Shown: piece after piece, positions 35,320 to 48,300 of the stretch
Layout of the letters: every line of letters starts with the position of its first letter
How positions within the stretch are numbered: position 1 is the first letter of the stretch
From: Gymnothorax reevesii
Lineage: Eukaryota; Chordata; Actinopteri; Anguilliformes; Muraenidae
Assembly (NCBI GenBank): GCA_029721435.1
Contig: CM056583.1
Coordinates: 72,787,120 to 72,851,119 of the forward strand
Direction: 5' to 3'
Length of the DNA: 64,000 nucleotides
The notes under the pieces: model-generated
Seen by the model: only the letters and a program-made list of their open reading frames with translations
The model's database searches: none
Told to the model about the DNA's origin: nothing
Position numbers and translations under genes: made by a program

Positions 35320-36621
35320 AATAGGACGATTGAGCTTGGTTACTAATGCATTCAGGGAAAGCGTAATATAAAGTATTTAAAACTGCCAAAACTGCTGAGG
35401 AGTCAGGTATGTTTGAGTTTCTCTTTAAAGAAGTAATGATGATTGCTGGCCTCTGACCTGCTTCTGTTGTGAACAGTTCTTTCTTCACTGGCTGTGTTCC
35501 TGACTTTTTAAGATAGTCTGCATTCAACAACTACTTAAAAAAACCTAATCCTTGATTGAGAAATTCTAAATAACATTAGACCCATTTCATAGCTGCCTTT
35601 TATATCTACTCTCTTAGAAAAAGCTATAGCAAAGCATTTTTAGAAGTGCTGGAAACCACTAATGTATAAAAAAAACAAATTTAAGACAGTAACATATTAA
35701 AGCATTTTAAAAGCTATGGAAACCAATTCTGCATTTAAAAAAACTAACTTAAGACAGTAACACAGCATAAAAACTACCCTACTCTGGGCAACAAATGACG
35801 TTCTGATGAATACTGATGCTAGGGACTGCTCATTATTGGTGCTGTTGCAGCTTTTGATACAATAGATTATCTAATTGACAAGCTAAGAAATTGGGTAGGA
35901 TTGTCAGGGACTGTATTATCAATTGTTCTCTACACTTCTATCAAAATGATAATTTTTGGTTTCTGGTGATTATGTGTTATTGTCTGCGGTGCTTAATTCA
36001 GGTATACCTCAAGACCCCATACTAGGGCCAGTACTATTTTCAATTTATATGTTTCCACTGGGTCTAATTATTTGCCCACGTAATATAATATTTTTTCATT
36101 GCTATTTTGAAGATAGACTGTAATATCTTTTGGTGAAATCTTTTGATTTTAGTAATGTGTCAGTGTTGCATAATTCTCTCGCTAATGTTCAAAATTGGAT
36201 TGCAAATAATTTCCTGCAGTTGAATTAAAATAAAATGGAAGTCATTATTCTTGGCCCAAAGTTACTCTGGCGTAAAATTCAATAATCTCTGAGGCCACTT
36301 GCTTCAAGCTTTAGGCTTTTCCCTCAAAACTTTAATGTGATCTTTGATCCCAAACGTAATTATCAGCAATGTATTTGTTCAATCTTGCTATGAGCTACTA
36401 AGAAACATAACAAAAAATTTGATAGATTTTGTCTTTGAGGATTCTGAAAAAAATCATTAGTGATTGTCTATCAACGAAGTTATAGCCACTATTGTAATTT
36501 TTTACTCAGCTGTTTGAATTAAGCAAACACTAGCCAAACTGCAAGTAGTTAAGAAATCAGCCGCAAAACTTCTGACCAATATCACCCTAATTTTAGCATT
36601 ACTGCATTGGTAGCCAGTTCA

Positions 36622-36668
<47 letters not shown>

Positions 36669-37420
36669 ATATATAAATATTAATGACCTATAAGGCAATT
36701 ATCCAGTTTCAGACTACACTGTTTCTACAAACTAATAAACCTTAACACATGCATTATTGTCTGTTCCAGAGTCTAAATTGAAAAGGAAGGGGGATCTAGC
36801 ATTTTCAATGAAGGCTACAAGACTCTGGAATGGCCTCCCTCTTATTATCACTGCTACAGACAGTCATTAACTTTGTAAGGATTCTCTCTGTTTCTTGTTT
36901 TATTTTCTAGTTTTCTCTGGTTCGATTTCCATATTTTCAGTCCATGTGCATTTGTTTTCCCTTTTCATTGCATTTCCTACAACTTTTTGTTAATTTCCCA
37001 TGTATGATTATTGATCGGCCTTTGTTTATTATTTGATTCTTCTGCTTTTCATTTTTAGGAGCTTTCAATGAACTTAAGCTTATATTAACCATTTAGTCTG
37101 CCCTTGAGTTCATATTTCCCATGTCTGTCATCTCATAAGTCTCACTTAAAGTCTCACTTTTAAGGATTTTTTAATGACTTAGATTCTTTCATTAAATTAT
37201 TCGTTTCTGGTGTATGTCCATTATTATAATATTTATTACTCCTATTTTGATTTTTTAATCATTTTAACCTGTCTCATCTTTTGGCAATGTTTCTATTAAT
37301 AAATACTTATTTGTTTACTTCTCTGTTTATATATCACCTCTCAACCAATTCAGTACCTGACGCATGTTGCAATGTATTGATTGAAAAGTGCTATATAAAT
37401 TAAATGTAGAAACGTGTTAA
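35320..37420 (+). pseudogene. L2/CR1-like LINE reverse transcriptase and 3' end
   Basis: Plus-strand remnants follow the order of a LINE ORF2. NSSFFTGCVPDF and NNYLKKPNP lie near 35470-35545. An NNIRPIS-type block is near 35570. TLLWATNDVLMNTDARDCSL lies near 35775-35835. AFDTID and KLRNWVGLSGTVLSIVLY near 35850-35935 are fingers/palm motif residues. A GVPQGS..LGP-like block is near 36005-36035, NWI(A)NNFLQLN near 36190-36225, and PESKLKRKGDLAFSMKATRL then WNGLP near 36765-36840. The 3' end is typical of the group: AAAAGTGCTATATAAATTAAA near 37385. The reverse transcriptase would copy element RNA at the target site, but here stops, a ~90-bp duplication (35620-35765) and an A27(TA)n insertion (36629-36667) inactivate it. 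It is likely the 3' part of the copy beginning near 32240. Confidence 0.85.
36629..36667. repeat. A27 run followed by (TA)n
   Basis: A homopolymer A stretch grading into TA dinucleotides, interrupting the 3' coding part of the LINE remnant. Confidence 0.9.
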
Positions 37421-37546
37421 TATTATACAATATAATACCCAAACACCCAGTTTTAGCATTTTAAAACTTTCCCAGTCTTATATTGCCACCTATGTTGTCC
37501 CCTTTTCTTTGGAATGTGTGCAAACCAAAAATGCATATCGGGTAGG

Positions 37547-39153
37547 TACAAACCCAAAACCAGTGAAGTTGGCACGTTTTGTAAATCGTAGATAAAAACA
37601 GAATACAATGATTTGCAAATCCTTTTCAACTTATATTCAATTGAATACACTGCAAAGACAAGATGTTTAATATTCAAACTGAGAAACTTTTTTTTTTTTT
37701 GCAAATAATCATTAACATAGAATTTAAAAGCAGCAACACATTGCAAAAAAGTTGGCACTGGGGCCTTTTTACCAGTGTTACATCGCCTTTCCTTTTAACG
37801 GCACTCAGTAAACGTTTGAGAACTGAGGAGACCAATTTTTGAAGCTTTCAGGTGGAACTCCATCCCAGTCTTGCTTGATGTACAGCTTAAGTTGTTCAAC
37901 AGTCCGGGGTCTCTGTTGTCGTATTTTATGCTTCATAATGCGCCACACATTTTCAATGGGAGACAGGTCTGGACTACTGGCAGGCCAGTCTAGTACCCGC
38001 ACTCTTCTACTACGGAGCCATGCTGTTGTAACACGTGCAGAATGTGGCTTGGCATTGTCTTGTTGAAATAAGCAGGGGCGTCCATGAAAAAGATGTTGCT
38101 TGGATGGCAACATTTGTTGCTCCAAAACCTGTATGTACCTTTCAGCATTAATGGTGCCTTCACATATGTGTAAGTTGCCCATGCCTTGGGCACTAATACA
38201 CCCCCATACAATCACAGATGCTGGCTTTTGAACTTTGCGCCTATAACAGTCCGGATGGTTCTTTTCCTCTTTGGTCCGGAGGACACGACGTCCACAGTTT
38301 CCAAAAACAATTTGAAATGTGGACTCGTCAGACCACAGAACACTTTTCCACTTTGCATCAGTCCATCTTAGATGAGCTTGGGCCCAGCGAAGCCGGCTGC
38401 GTTTCTGGGTGCTGTTGATAAATGGCTTTCGCTTTGCATTGAAGAGTTTTAACTTGCTCTTGCAGATGTAGCGACAAACTGTAGTTACTGACAGTGGTTT
38501 TCTGAAGTGTTCCTAAGCCCATGTGGTGATGTCCTTTACACACTGATGTTGGTTTTTGATGCAGTATGGCCTGAGGGATCGAAGGTCACGGGCATTCAGT
38601 GTTGGTTTTCGGCCTTGTCGCTTATGTGCAGTGATTTCTCCAGATTCTCTGAACCTTTTGACTATATTACAGACCGTAGATGATGAAATCCCAAAATTTT
38701 TTGCAATAGCTCGTTGAGGAATATTGTTTTTAAACTGGTCGACAATCAGCTCACGCATTTGTTCACTAAGTGGTGACCCTCGCCCCATCCTTGTTTGTGA
38801 ATGACTGAGCACTTCAGGGAAGCTGCTTTTATACCCAATCATGGCACCCACCTGTTCCCAATTAGCCCGTTCACCTGTGGGATGTTCCAAATAAGTGTTT
38901 GATGAGCATTCCTCAACTCTCTCAGTCTTTTTTGCCACTTGTGCCAGCTTTTTTGAAACATGTTGCAGGCACCAAATTCCAAATGAGCCAATATTTGCAA
39001 AAAATTACAAAGTTTACCTGTTCGAACATTGAGTAACTTGTCTTTGAGGTGTATTCAATTGAATATAGGTTGAAAAGGATTTGCAAATCATTGTATTCTG
39101 TTTTTATTTACGATTTACACAACGTGCCAACTTCACTGGTTTTGGGGTTTGTA
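37547..39153 (-). mobile_element. Complete Tc1-like transposon, 1.6 kb
   Basis: Inverted terminal repeats of about 115 bp bound the element. The left begins TACAAACCCAAAACCAGTGA and the right ends TCACTGGTTTTGGGGTTTGTA; both contain GATTTGCAAATC(C/A)TTTT or its complement. TA dinucleotides at both ends (37547-37548 and 39152-39153) fit the Tc1/mariner target duplication. Its 1,607-bp length is the family norm. It contains one transposase reading frame on the minus strand with a single stop codon. The two terminal repeats differ at only a few positions, so this is the youngest transposon copy in the window. It lies just after the 3' end of the L2-like LINE. Confidence 0.95.
37805..38788 (-). 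pseudogene. Tc1-like transposase with one amber stop
   Basis: One frame of 328 codons from the ATG at 38788 to the stop at 37805, broken only by TAG at 38513-38515 (codon 92). Residues 1 to ~110 hold the paired-like helix-turn-helix region (MGRGSPLSEQMRELIVDQF, IAKNFGISSSTVCNIVKRF, then the basic KRQGRKPTLNARD). The catalytic triad is intact: Asp154 in WSDES, Asp244 in QQDNAKPH, Glu279 in SPIENVW, with 34 residues between the last two, the DD34E signature of Tc1. The enzyme would bind the terminal repeats and cut and paste the element into TA sites. The upstream ATG at 38938 is in frame, but its product does not resemble a transposase N-terminus, so 38788 was preferred. It is inactive unless the stop is read through. 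Confidence 0.95.
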
Positions 39154-42100
39154 CTTCAAAAACTTAAAGTCATTTAAGTTTAAATTAAAAAAAAAAAATA
39201 AAAATTAAAATCAATCAAGTCATTATGGCCAAATGTAAAATATTTTGTCTTGTACCGTTTTCAATTTAGTATCGGTCAAAGGTGATTTACAAATCACTGC
39301 TTTCTATAACACTATAGATTCTATCCCTCTGGAATCGGAGGTCATGCTAGCGCCTCCATTGTCCTTTTTTTTAATTTCAGCTTTAAAAAAAAACAAAAAA
39401 CATTGACATAATTTCTCTTAGTAGTGCTGCCGCGAGAGAGCGTTCATTTCGATCATTAACTTATCTACTTTCATATATTACTGTAGGCCTACAAATAGAA
39501 TTACATCTATTCCTTCCGCAGAATCTGTAAGATGTCTAATTTTCAATATGAGTGCTCACAATAAAAAATATGAGTCACGCCCTTTGCTAGTGTCTTCAGA
39601 TGAGGAATTTCAGTCGAGTAATGATGATGATAAAGCTTTTGTGATCAAAGTAAAATACCTGCATGGTTTTGATTGCAGTACACAGATATAGAGCTTCAGT
39701 GATAAGAATTCGAAAACCTTCGTGAGACCAGTTTACCATCAGTTTCCCAAAGCCTTTTGAGAATTACTGTGTACTTTGTGCAGCTTTTGTAGATTCTGTT
39801 CAAAATAATAAAGTAGCTTTGCATATACAATTGACATATTATGGTAACAAAGTTTGCGCTGAAGACAATACAATAGTCCTCTTTGAGCTGATATGGCGTG
39901 TGTTGCTGAAATCTCCAAAAATAATGCGGTAACTCAGATTTCCTCTCAGAAGATAGCCTAGAAGAGGCTAAACCCCAGAGGGCCATATCACATATGTTTA
40001 TTTTAATTGTCATCCACATGACATCAACACCATTCCAAGAAACCTCCTGTTTCTGTTTGCCTTGACAAGGTAAATGATAAGGATCCAAATCATTACAATT
40101 AGAAAGGGGGAAAAAATGCTGCATGTTCAGCTATGTTATTTGTACCATATTGATACACCGTTGTCATTAAAATGAAAGAACCTGGCTGCTCAAGCTGAAG
40201 CAAACTACAGAAATGTGCAATCATGCATTCCTCCCAATGGATGGTGCCATTTTTCCCGAAGACCTAAATTTTATATTTGACAATGTGGCAAATCTGCAGT
40301 GGTCATAGAGATTTATTTAGTGACATGAGGTTACTATATTTAATTTTGAGGGATTAAGTGGATCAGCTGACATTAATGCTCACTTAAGCGAAGTCACTAC
40401 GTGAACTAGAAATCACTGTTGCAGCTAATGGCTCAAACTCTCTAGTGTCCTGCAATGCTTGCAGTGAACTGTGAATTTGAGAGGCAGCCTTTAATTGCAC
40501 ATTCCAGTGGGAACAGACTGTTCTGACCTGTTCGTCTCATTATTTTGGGCCTATTTGTAAGACCAGAGAGATAATTTGATTGTCCAGATGTGCTTTTCCA
40601 TCGTAGTGTAGTTAAAAATTAAGCAAATGTCCATAATGTAAGATTAAATCCTTCTTGTCATATTTCACCTCCAGAGATGCGTGCCATGTCTGTTCACTTA
40701 GTAAGAAATAAAATAAGTTCTGTTTTGGAGGAGGACAGAGAGAAACTTCCCTGTAGTTTATAAATGCATGCTTTGATGTGATTGACTGACTTCTCAAAGC
40801 CAAGCACACCTTTTTACATTTACGTTCAGAAGTCAGTATCATGAAAGTTTCAGGAATTTACCCTTACAGTCTGTGTTTTGAATCGTATTTCCCACAAAAC
40901 CACAAGGCCGATTTTATGACCTACATGGGTAATACATGATACATGTGTGCGAGTCCTTTCTGATTACAATGACATAGTGATACGCTAAACAGACATAGTA
41001 TGTCAAAACAGATTCAAAGAATTTTATGAATAACCACACGGAGTAACTCTTGCAGGTATGACTGGACAAGGGCTGACCACAATAAGCGCTACAGAATAGT
41101 ACTATCGTAGACAAAACACGGACAGATCAATATTGTCACCTAGAGTTGTCTACAATATTTCAGGATTTCTGCTTTAAAGATCCTCCTCAACTTTCCTCAT
41201 CTCCCTAGCTTATTGCAGTGATTCTCATCACTCATTACAAAGTCAAACACATGTCTGGAAATGCGATAAATGCTGCATTGCTCAGAGGAACTGGACTTAA
41301 GCAACTGCATCTCATTTAATAGTTGGTCCAGTGGCCCAGGCCCACCTGCACCAATTACATGAAGCAATGCATGACTGTTATTTTCATGGAGTTCCCCCTC
41401 TGAGATTTTGTGTAATGGGCAATTGTAAGGAAGACACATGTTGGAAAGCTCATGAATTTTAATGGCTTAAGACGATAAGCTTAGATTTTGGCAGGAAGCC
41501 TGCATGTAGTCGGAGATTCAGATGTCATGTCTTTCCACTTTCTCTACTGGATAAAAGCCAGTGGTAGAAGAATCCAGAATGAAGAGACAAACTGGAAGTC
41601 ACAATCCCTAAAACACATATGTGAATTATCCAAGCAGGAATAAAAAACAGTCAATCTCCAGGATTTAGATTCTTTTGAGAAAAGGTCAATCGATTTGTGT
41701 TGGATAATGTGCTTGAGCAATAGCATATCGACACATTTAGTTCTCGGCTCCTCTTGCCGCAGTTTTTGATGTCTAACTGTGAATGTGAGATAAATGTGAA
41801 CATGGTGGGATCCTAATAGATTTAAAAGCCATTTCATTTGAGGTGGGATAAATTACATAAAGTTCACTGTGTGCGTGCATTTTGGAAGCAATTCTCTCTT
41901 TATCTAACCAGAAGGAAGTCATCAAGAAGTTGGCGGATGCGTTTCCTTCTTGTGGATCTTTCCCTCTGAGAGACCAGCTTGTTTACTTATGTTTTCTGTG
42001 ATTGCTGTAGTAGATTCTATTGAATCATTGAGTGTCCAAAGGGCTCAACACCAGTGTATTAGAGGTCTGCATAACTTATAACAAAAAGGTGAACTTTCTT

Positions 42101-42792
42101 GTAATTTCTGCCAAAAGTATCCCAATGACACTCTCTTGTAAAGAAATAAATGAAAAATAAATGGATCATAACACAAGGGCAAAAAAAAAAAAAAAAAATC
42201 TGTTTTCCCTTCCATGAAAAAGAGTGTTCCTGGGAGTTGGGCCCTTTGGAAACTCAGGGATTCAATTTAGAGACTATATCTAAACTAATTTCATCATTCT
42301 CTGTGCTGTACAACGGTTATTTACAGATGCTCATCACAAGACTGCATGTTTATTTTATGTCCCAAACATGTGTACATTTCATATTGTCCGTAATGTAAAA
42401 CTTTAGTGCAACAAAGATTTGAATTGCAAATTCAAGACAGATGAAAGGTCATTTTTATCATGTGACTGTGCTTCCCTGATCCTGCTGTGCCACACACAGG
42501 ACTCATGTGCACAAGAAAATGAGATCTTGAAATTGCTCCGTTGGAGCCGCGCTCTGTGTATAAACCTGACATGGCTGTGTTTATGGAAGGAAGAGTGGGC
42601 CTGTCTCCCAACAGTGGAAAAAAAATGAGTCCAGGGTGGTCAGTTAGACTTCCATTAAAGGAATAGAAGCAACTCCTTGTGTGTTTTGGTTAATACATTA
42701 ATACATTAATACACAAATATAAAATGGAACATGACAGAACCAGTTATATTTACCTCATGTTTCATGCATTCGCCAGTGCCAAACATTTGAAG
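39154..42792. other. Stretch without recognised elements
   Basis: AT-rich, mostly unique-looking DNA with an A18 run near 42181. A possible short open exon-like segment lies at 39548-39649 and is treated as a finding only. No transposon ends or coding motifs were recognised. Confidence 0.4.
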
Positions 42793-43030
42793 AGTTTGTT
42801 TCCAAAACGCAATACATCCATTTTTCTCATTTTGAGTAAATCAGCTTTTTCTACGTTGGCGTCTATTGCATTTAATAAAAAAACACAAAACATGACCATG
42901 AAAAAATGCACCTTATAGTATGAATTTCTAAAAACAGATTTTAGCACCTTGTGCACGAAGCACAGGGCTATCGCTCTATATTATCTCGAAGTTTGTAATT
43001 TTGGCACTTATTGCGTTTTGGAAACAAACT
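42793..43030 (-). mobile_element. 238-bp MITE, copy 2 (inverted)
   Basis: The ends AGTTTGTTTCCAAAACGCAA and TTGCGTTTTGGAAACAAACT form near-perfect inverted repeats. The interior blocks (CTCATTTTGAGTAAAT near the left, CATGACCATG in the middle) are the reverse complement of those in the copy at 11833-12072. It is non-coding. Confidence 0.85.
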
Positions 43031-45006
43031 CTTTCGTTTGTGTTCAGAAGCTTGTGGTTTCCCCGTGACCACTTCTGTTCCCTTCTGGCTTTGCTCTCCC
43101 TCCTTGGTCGTTATGCGGTCTTACGTCATGGTGAAGACTCAGTGGCGGAGTCTTATTGGACCTGACAGTGTTGTTGTAGTGAGTGGCCTGGGGAAATGAG
43201 GGGATAATAGCGGAACTGTGCCGTGGGGCAGGAGCGGAGAGCACTGCCCCAGAGAGATAGAAAGCTGCCCCAGGGTGCATTATTAGCTGGTCCAGGCTGG
43301 AGCTAAGCGCTTTCTGCACACTAAAACATGAGGCCACAGGCTTCAGCTCGGGACATCGATTTGAAGCTAATCTGCGCTCCAGAACCACACTGGGTCGTCA
43401 TGATTCATTAGAAAGCAAATGTTTTAATAGCAGGGCTGGTTCAGCGTCACCACTGGGTGGGGGTTGGGTGGGGTGGAGTGGGGTTGCGATAGGAGGCAGG
43501 ATGAGAAGGTGGGGGTGCGAAGCTCTTCATGCAGTCTAGAGTGACTTTTGCCTGGAAGGGGAGAAAAAAAAAACAAAAAACAAGCAATTCTTGTCTTGCT
43601 GGATTTCAGCAGTTACTGCACCAGGGCCTGGATTTATAACTAATACTATTGCCAGTGCAGACTTCAGTCGGCACAATATGTTCTGTGTCTTCTCCCATTA
43701 CGGTTGCAGAATATGATGACCATGGAGAGAAATGGTTTAACTCCTCAAACTCTGGCAGGAGCACAGGCCCTGCTGCATCATTCATACACTTTCTGCTGCA
43801 TCCAGTGTTGTTCAAGGCCACTTCCAAATTGCAGTGGGGTATTGGATCAATTCAAAGTCGCATCTGGGATATTTGCAATTTATTGAATCAAACTGACTTC
43901 TTGCAAAGGGACTCCTTTGGGAAATAGGACATGTTTTTCAGTGAGCATTCTTTTAATCAGCCAACATACTGTTCATGAATCCTGATCCCGATCTTATGAA
44001 AATTTACTAATATTATTTCCATTACTAACTGTGGGGTAAAGTCATGCTTTGCCTACTGATCATAATATTTAATTGCCTTCAATAATGATTAGGTTTTTTC
44101 AGAGAGTGGAAAGATTTTAGTTCAGGAATACCCCTGATTACAACAGCTGGGTATCCAATGGGGTTTTTCCGACACATCTATCTCTTTCAGTACTGTTCAT
44201 AACTAATTATTGCTTCTACAATAATGAAATTCAATGTTTTATATAAAGACTCATTAGTAAATGAAACTTATAACTCTTTTCTTTATACACTAGACATCCT
44301 GTAAACATTGTTCACTCATACATTTTCTACATTGCATGTTGAAGGTCGATGAATGGACACCCTATTGAACTTGACAGTGCACATGCTTGTTGTTCATTTA
44401 ATGATCAATGTGGATAATTGACGTTTGAATGCATTCAGCTTAACTTCAAAAGGTCAGTATTTGTTAGTTCATACGCAGAGCGATAAATCAATCAATGTTT
44501 TGGTCCAAAGCGGAGGCAGAAACGCAGCAGGAATCAAATGGTTCGACTGTTTACAGAGGGGGCCCTGCTCAGCTTTTCAAAAGCGGTATAACTCTGCAAT
44601 TCCAGATTGACAAAGACGCTCTTCCTGAAGCGTCCTCATTAATAAATCATGCCAGAGAGCTGTTTTATGTTTTGAATTCTTTATTCCCCGAGAGATTTGC
44701 AGTCTCTTTCACTCTCACCTCATTTATGGGAGAATGATCTGGGAGGCACAAGGACATAATTTTTATGATTATATTTATGGCTGTATATGCATCCTGTGTA
44801 ATGGCAGGCAGGGTCAGCCGAAGTGCCGCAGTTGACTGTGGCAGAGAGCAACCTAGTTCTAAAAGGCTGTACTGGAGTATGACTGTAATAAATCATCTGC
44901 TCAGAAATATGATGTAATATAGCATTCGGCTGGCAATACAATTCATTAGGGTAGAGAATTGCTCTATGCTGTATCTTGCATATGGTTGTATGTGACTGTG
45001 GATCTT
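43031..45006. other. No recognised gene or repeat
   Basis: Mixed-composition DNA. G-rich sequence at 43440-43560. Open frames of up to 114 codons have no recognisable homology. Confidence 0.35.
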
Positions 45007-45015
45007 ACTATATAA

Positions 45016-45306
45016 ATAACTAGAAAAACACTCAGAGAGTGCAGATCTCTGCCAGGGGGCAGCAAAACACAAGATCACGGCTATTGGAACTCCGGCCCAT
45101 TGGAAAGACTTGAACTTTGGCGTGTATCTCAGCAGTACTTTGGCCTAGATATGCCAAAATCAGCTGTTACTTGACTTAATACCCACCCTCTGTGAAAATT
45201 TCATCAAAATCGGTTCATTACTTTTTGAGTTATTTTGGAAACCAACAGCAGACAAACAAACAAACAAACAAACCCAGGCAAAAACATTGCCTCCTTGGCG
45301 GAGGTA
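45016..45306 (+). mobile_element. Retroposed element with 9-bp target duplication
   Basis: Flanked by ACTATATAA at 45007-45015 and 45307-45315. The 291-bp body starts TAACTAGAAAAACACTCAGA and carries AATTTCATCAAAATCGGTTC, a motif seen in the 3' regions of RTE-type LINEs and their SINEs. It ends with a short (AAAC)n tract, then CATTGCCTCCTTGGCGGAGG, which includes a CCTCC-TTGGC-GGAGG hairpin. It codes for nothing. It is either a SINE or a 5'-truncated LINE copy. Confidence 0.75.
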
Positions 45307-45324
45307 ACTATATAATGTAAATAC

Positions 45325-45327
<3 letters not shown>

Positions 45328-45365
<38 letters not shown>

Positions 45366-45371
45366 CTCTCT
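45328..45371. repeat. (CT)n microsatellite
   Basis: About 20 CT dinucleotides with one interruption, placed just after the retroposed element. Confidence 0.95.
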
Positions 45372-48300
45372 GACTATCTGTCAAATTAAATGTGATGGTT
45401 AAAATAAAAAGAAAATAAAGTATGAACTATGTTTAAAAAAAGGTCTTAACTACAAACTTGCATTGCTTTGAAGAAAAAATAAAACAGAGTGGATCTTTCA
45501 TTTAAGCATTGTAGTTTGTTTACTCTGCTGTTATCTTTTTGTCATAATATGCCATCCATCTTCTGCAGACAAAACAAGATCTCTCCAACTGTATCCAACT
45601 GGAACCAAGCACAGAGAAATAATGAATAAGAATGAGAGATTAAAAAAAAATCTCTCTTATCGTTATACATACAGAGACTTCCTATAAATGTTCACTTGTA
45701 AAAATTTTAATCACAACAGCGTCATTATGTCAACTTTAATGGAAGTTAAATGAAAGCTCTTGGCTTTGAGCTGACAGGTATGTTTCTGCAAACTCGCATT
45801 ATTGATCATTACATTAAGAAAACAAGTAAAATTAGATTCATTTATCATGCCGAGGGGTGGTACAGCAATATCATTGAATGCTCGTATATTGATCCATTCT
45901 TTGAAACATGAAACATATTGTGGTTTTTTTTTTTATACTTCACCAGAGGGTGGCAGTGTGACCTAACGCACATATCAGCTTTGTGCCATGATTACTTTTA
46001 TCAGTCCAACAATATACGTTTTGACTACAATAATGAACGCCGCATTTCCAGGCATCAAAATATTTATATTAAGAAGGCAACTGTATGTCACAATATGTCT
46101 GAATGTTGAAACAACAGACTAAAGTTAAGTGCACTGATCTAAAATATATTTCATGTTGAAAGCGGTGATGACGATAAAAGTATTTCTTTTTACATCTGAA
46201 GAATGATCACATTTTCTGATGTTCTATGCTTTATTTGCATAATCCAATGATAACATTTAGGGATCCAGTACAAAAGGGAATCATCTCTGGTGAAAGTTTT
46301 TAGAGCAGTGTCTTTTATCAGTATGGTATCATTTCAAGAGGCAAGTTGAAATGCTGTTGCAGTGCACAGCTGTGTATGACATGACTGCTGCCAAGGGAGA
46401 CAGAGACAGAGTTTTCACAGTTGTCACAGCTTTTATTAAGCAAAATATACTGCTAAATAATTTCCCTACATGTTCCTGTAGCCTCCCACTGCGGACTGCT
46501 TTGATACAATGCAACATACTGAAGAACGAATCGAGGGGGGCATGACACAGATGATTACACAGATAGCACTGCTAAGGGACTCTGGAGTAGTTGGCTGATT
46601 TGTGAAATACTGTGGCAGCCCTGTGATGACTGAGAGGGCATGTTCAAGTTAAACAGCCAGTCCAACATCACAGAGCAAAATGTTCAGCGTGAAATAAATT
46701 CTCTGTGAGTTTTTGATAGTTCCCATCATACTTGCACCAACATTATTTCTCATTTTTTTGGCACGCAGCCCTGAGTGTATTATTCGATGGAACTGCTTGA
46801 TTTTTGTCCAGTAAAATTGAATACACTTAACTTTTGATGCTTATTAAATGAAAAATATTAGGGAATGGATCAGCAGACAATCCAAGCTTTTAATTCTGGA
46901 AATAGTTATGTCAACTTAATGCAATCAAAGAAAAAAAAAAAAAAACACACTTTTTGCCTCCAAAATGTGTTTCTGTTGAAGAAAACATTGGTATAACAGC
47001 TCATCTCTTCTATGTATACATTCAAAATAAACTGGTTGTGTATGAAATTTCATAAGGTAATCCTGCATTAAATGTGTCACTGATTTAAATTATGTCCAGC
47101 TGGTGGTTGATTAAAACCATGTGGGGTCAATGGGATTTACCCAGACCTCTTATTTCCAGGGCTTAGCCATTGTTCAGGTGCCTCTTTCCTACAGAACAAA
47201 CCTCTCCTGATGGCCATGGAGCAATTAAATTTGGTCAAACCCGTTTCCATTTAATTCGAAGAACAATCTTAAGTGTGCCAGCGTGAAAGTCATGTTCATA
47301 ACGTAGACGCACCGACCTCATTTTACTGCGACGTGGCAATAAAAAAAAAAAATAGTATTGAATATTGTGTTTCTTTACAAGCCTGATATCCTTAAAAAGC
47401 TGAAAATATTCAAAAAAATGAAAATAAATATATAAATACAGAAAAAAATGAAACACTCAGTATAACAGATGTAAAAAAAAAAGAGTTGCGGAATGGACTA
47501 AAGGCCGAGATAAATTGTATTACTCAGTCCATTGATAATATGTTGATTATTATTGATTATTCCCACTTTTGGACATGGCAGAAAGTCAGGACAGATGCCA
47601 ACAAATCAATTAATTACATTCAATACTATTCATATTTTATATTAAAAGCATTATTATTGTAGAACGTAAACAACCAACGAATCAGCGCAGAGAAACCAAA
47701 CTGGGTACAGTATCCATTTGGCAAACATGCACACTAAAGAATTTATTGATTCCAAATATCTGTGCTTGAGAATGATTAATCACATGAACATAACACTGAC
47801 AGAATAGAATTAATTTATAAATGGGGGCAATTTATAGTTCGTTTTTCATTGTTAAGTAAGAGTACTGTGTTATATATAATGTGAGTTCAAAGAGATGGCC
47901 AAGATCCCAAGAACTGTTGCTAACGAGGATTTGTCACATAACAACCATGAAAATCACACTAATGCCACACTATATGTGTCGAGTCATTAGTAAAGAAACT
48001 TTTTTCTGCAAAACTGATTGATAAAACGATATTTGCAAGAACAGAGAGGAAAGCTGCATGGTTTATACATATAATTTGTAATTGTGTAAATATAGCTTTG
48101 GAGAAAATATTGGATAGATTGTATCTGATGTTAATATTTTTTTGTTTTAAAACTTTTGTTTATGAATCTGTAAAAGCACACTACCATACGTCATTAATAA
48201 AGCACACTTAGTGAGCACAGCGGCTGCTAAGCTGTATTCCCATTCCCAACATACATTAACACTATCACATGCAGAACTCATTCAGTGAAATTCAAATTGG

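Noticed and set aside
37839..38066. Plus-strand open frames within the Tc1-like transposon
   Set aside because: Antisense shadows of the transposase reading frame on the minus strand.
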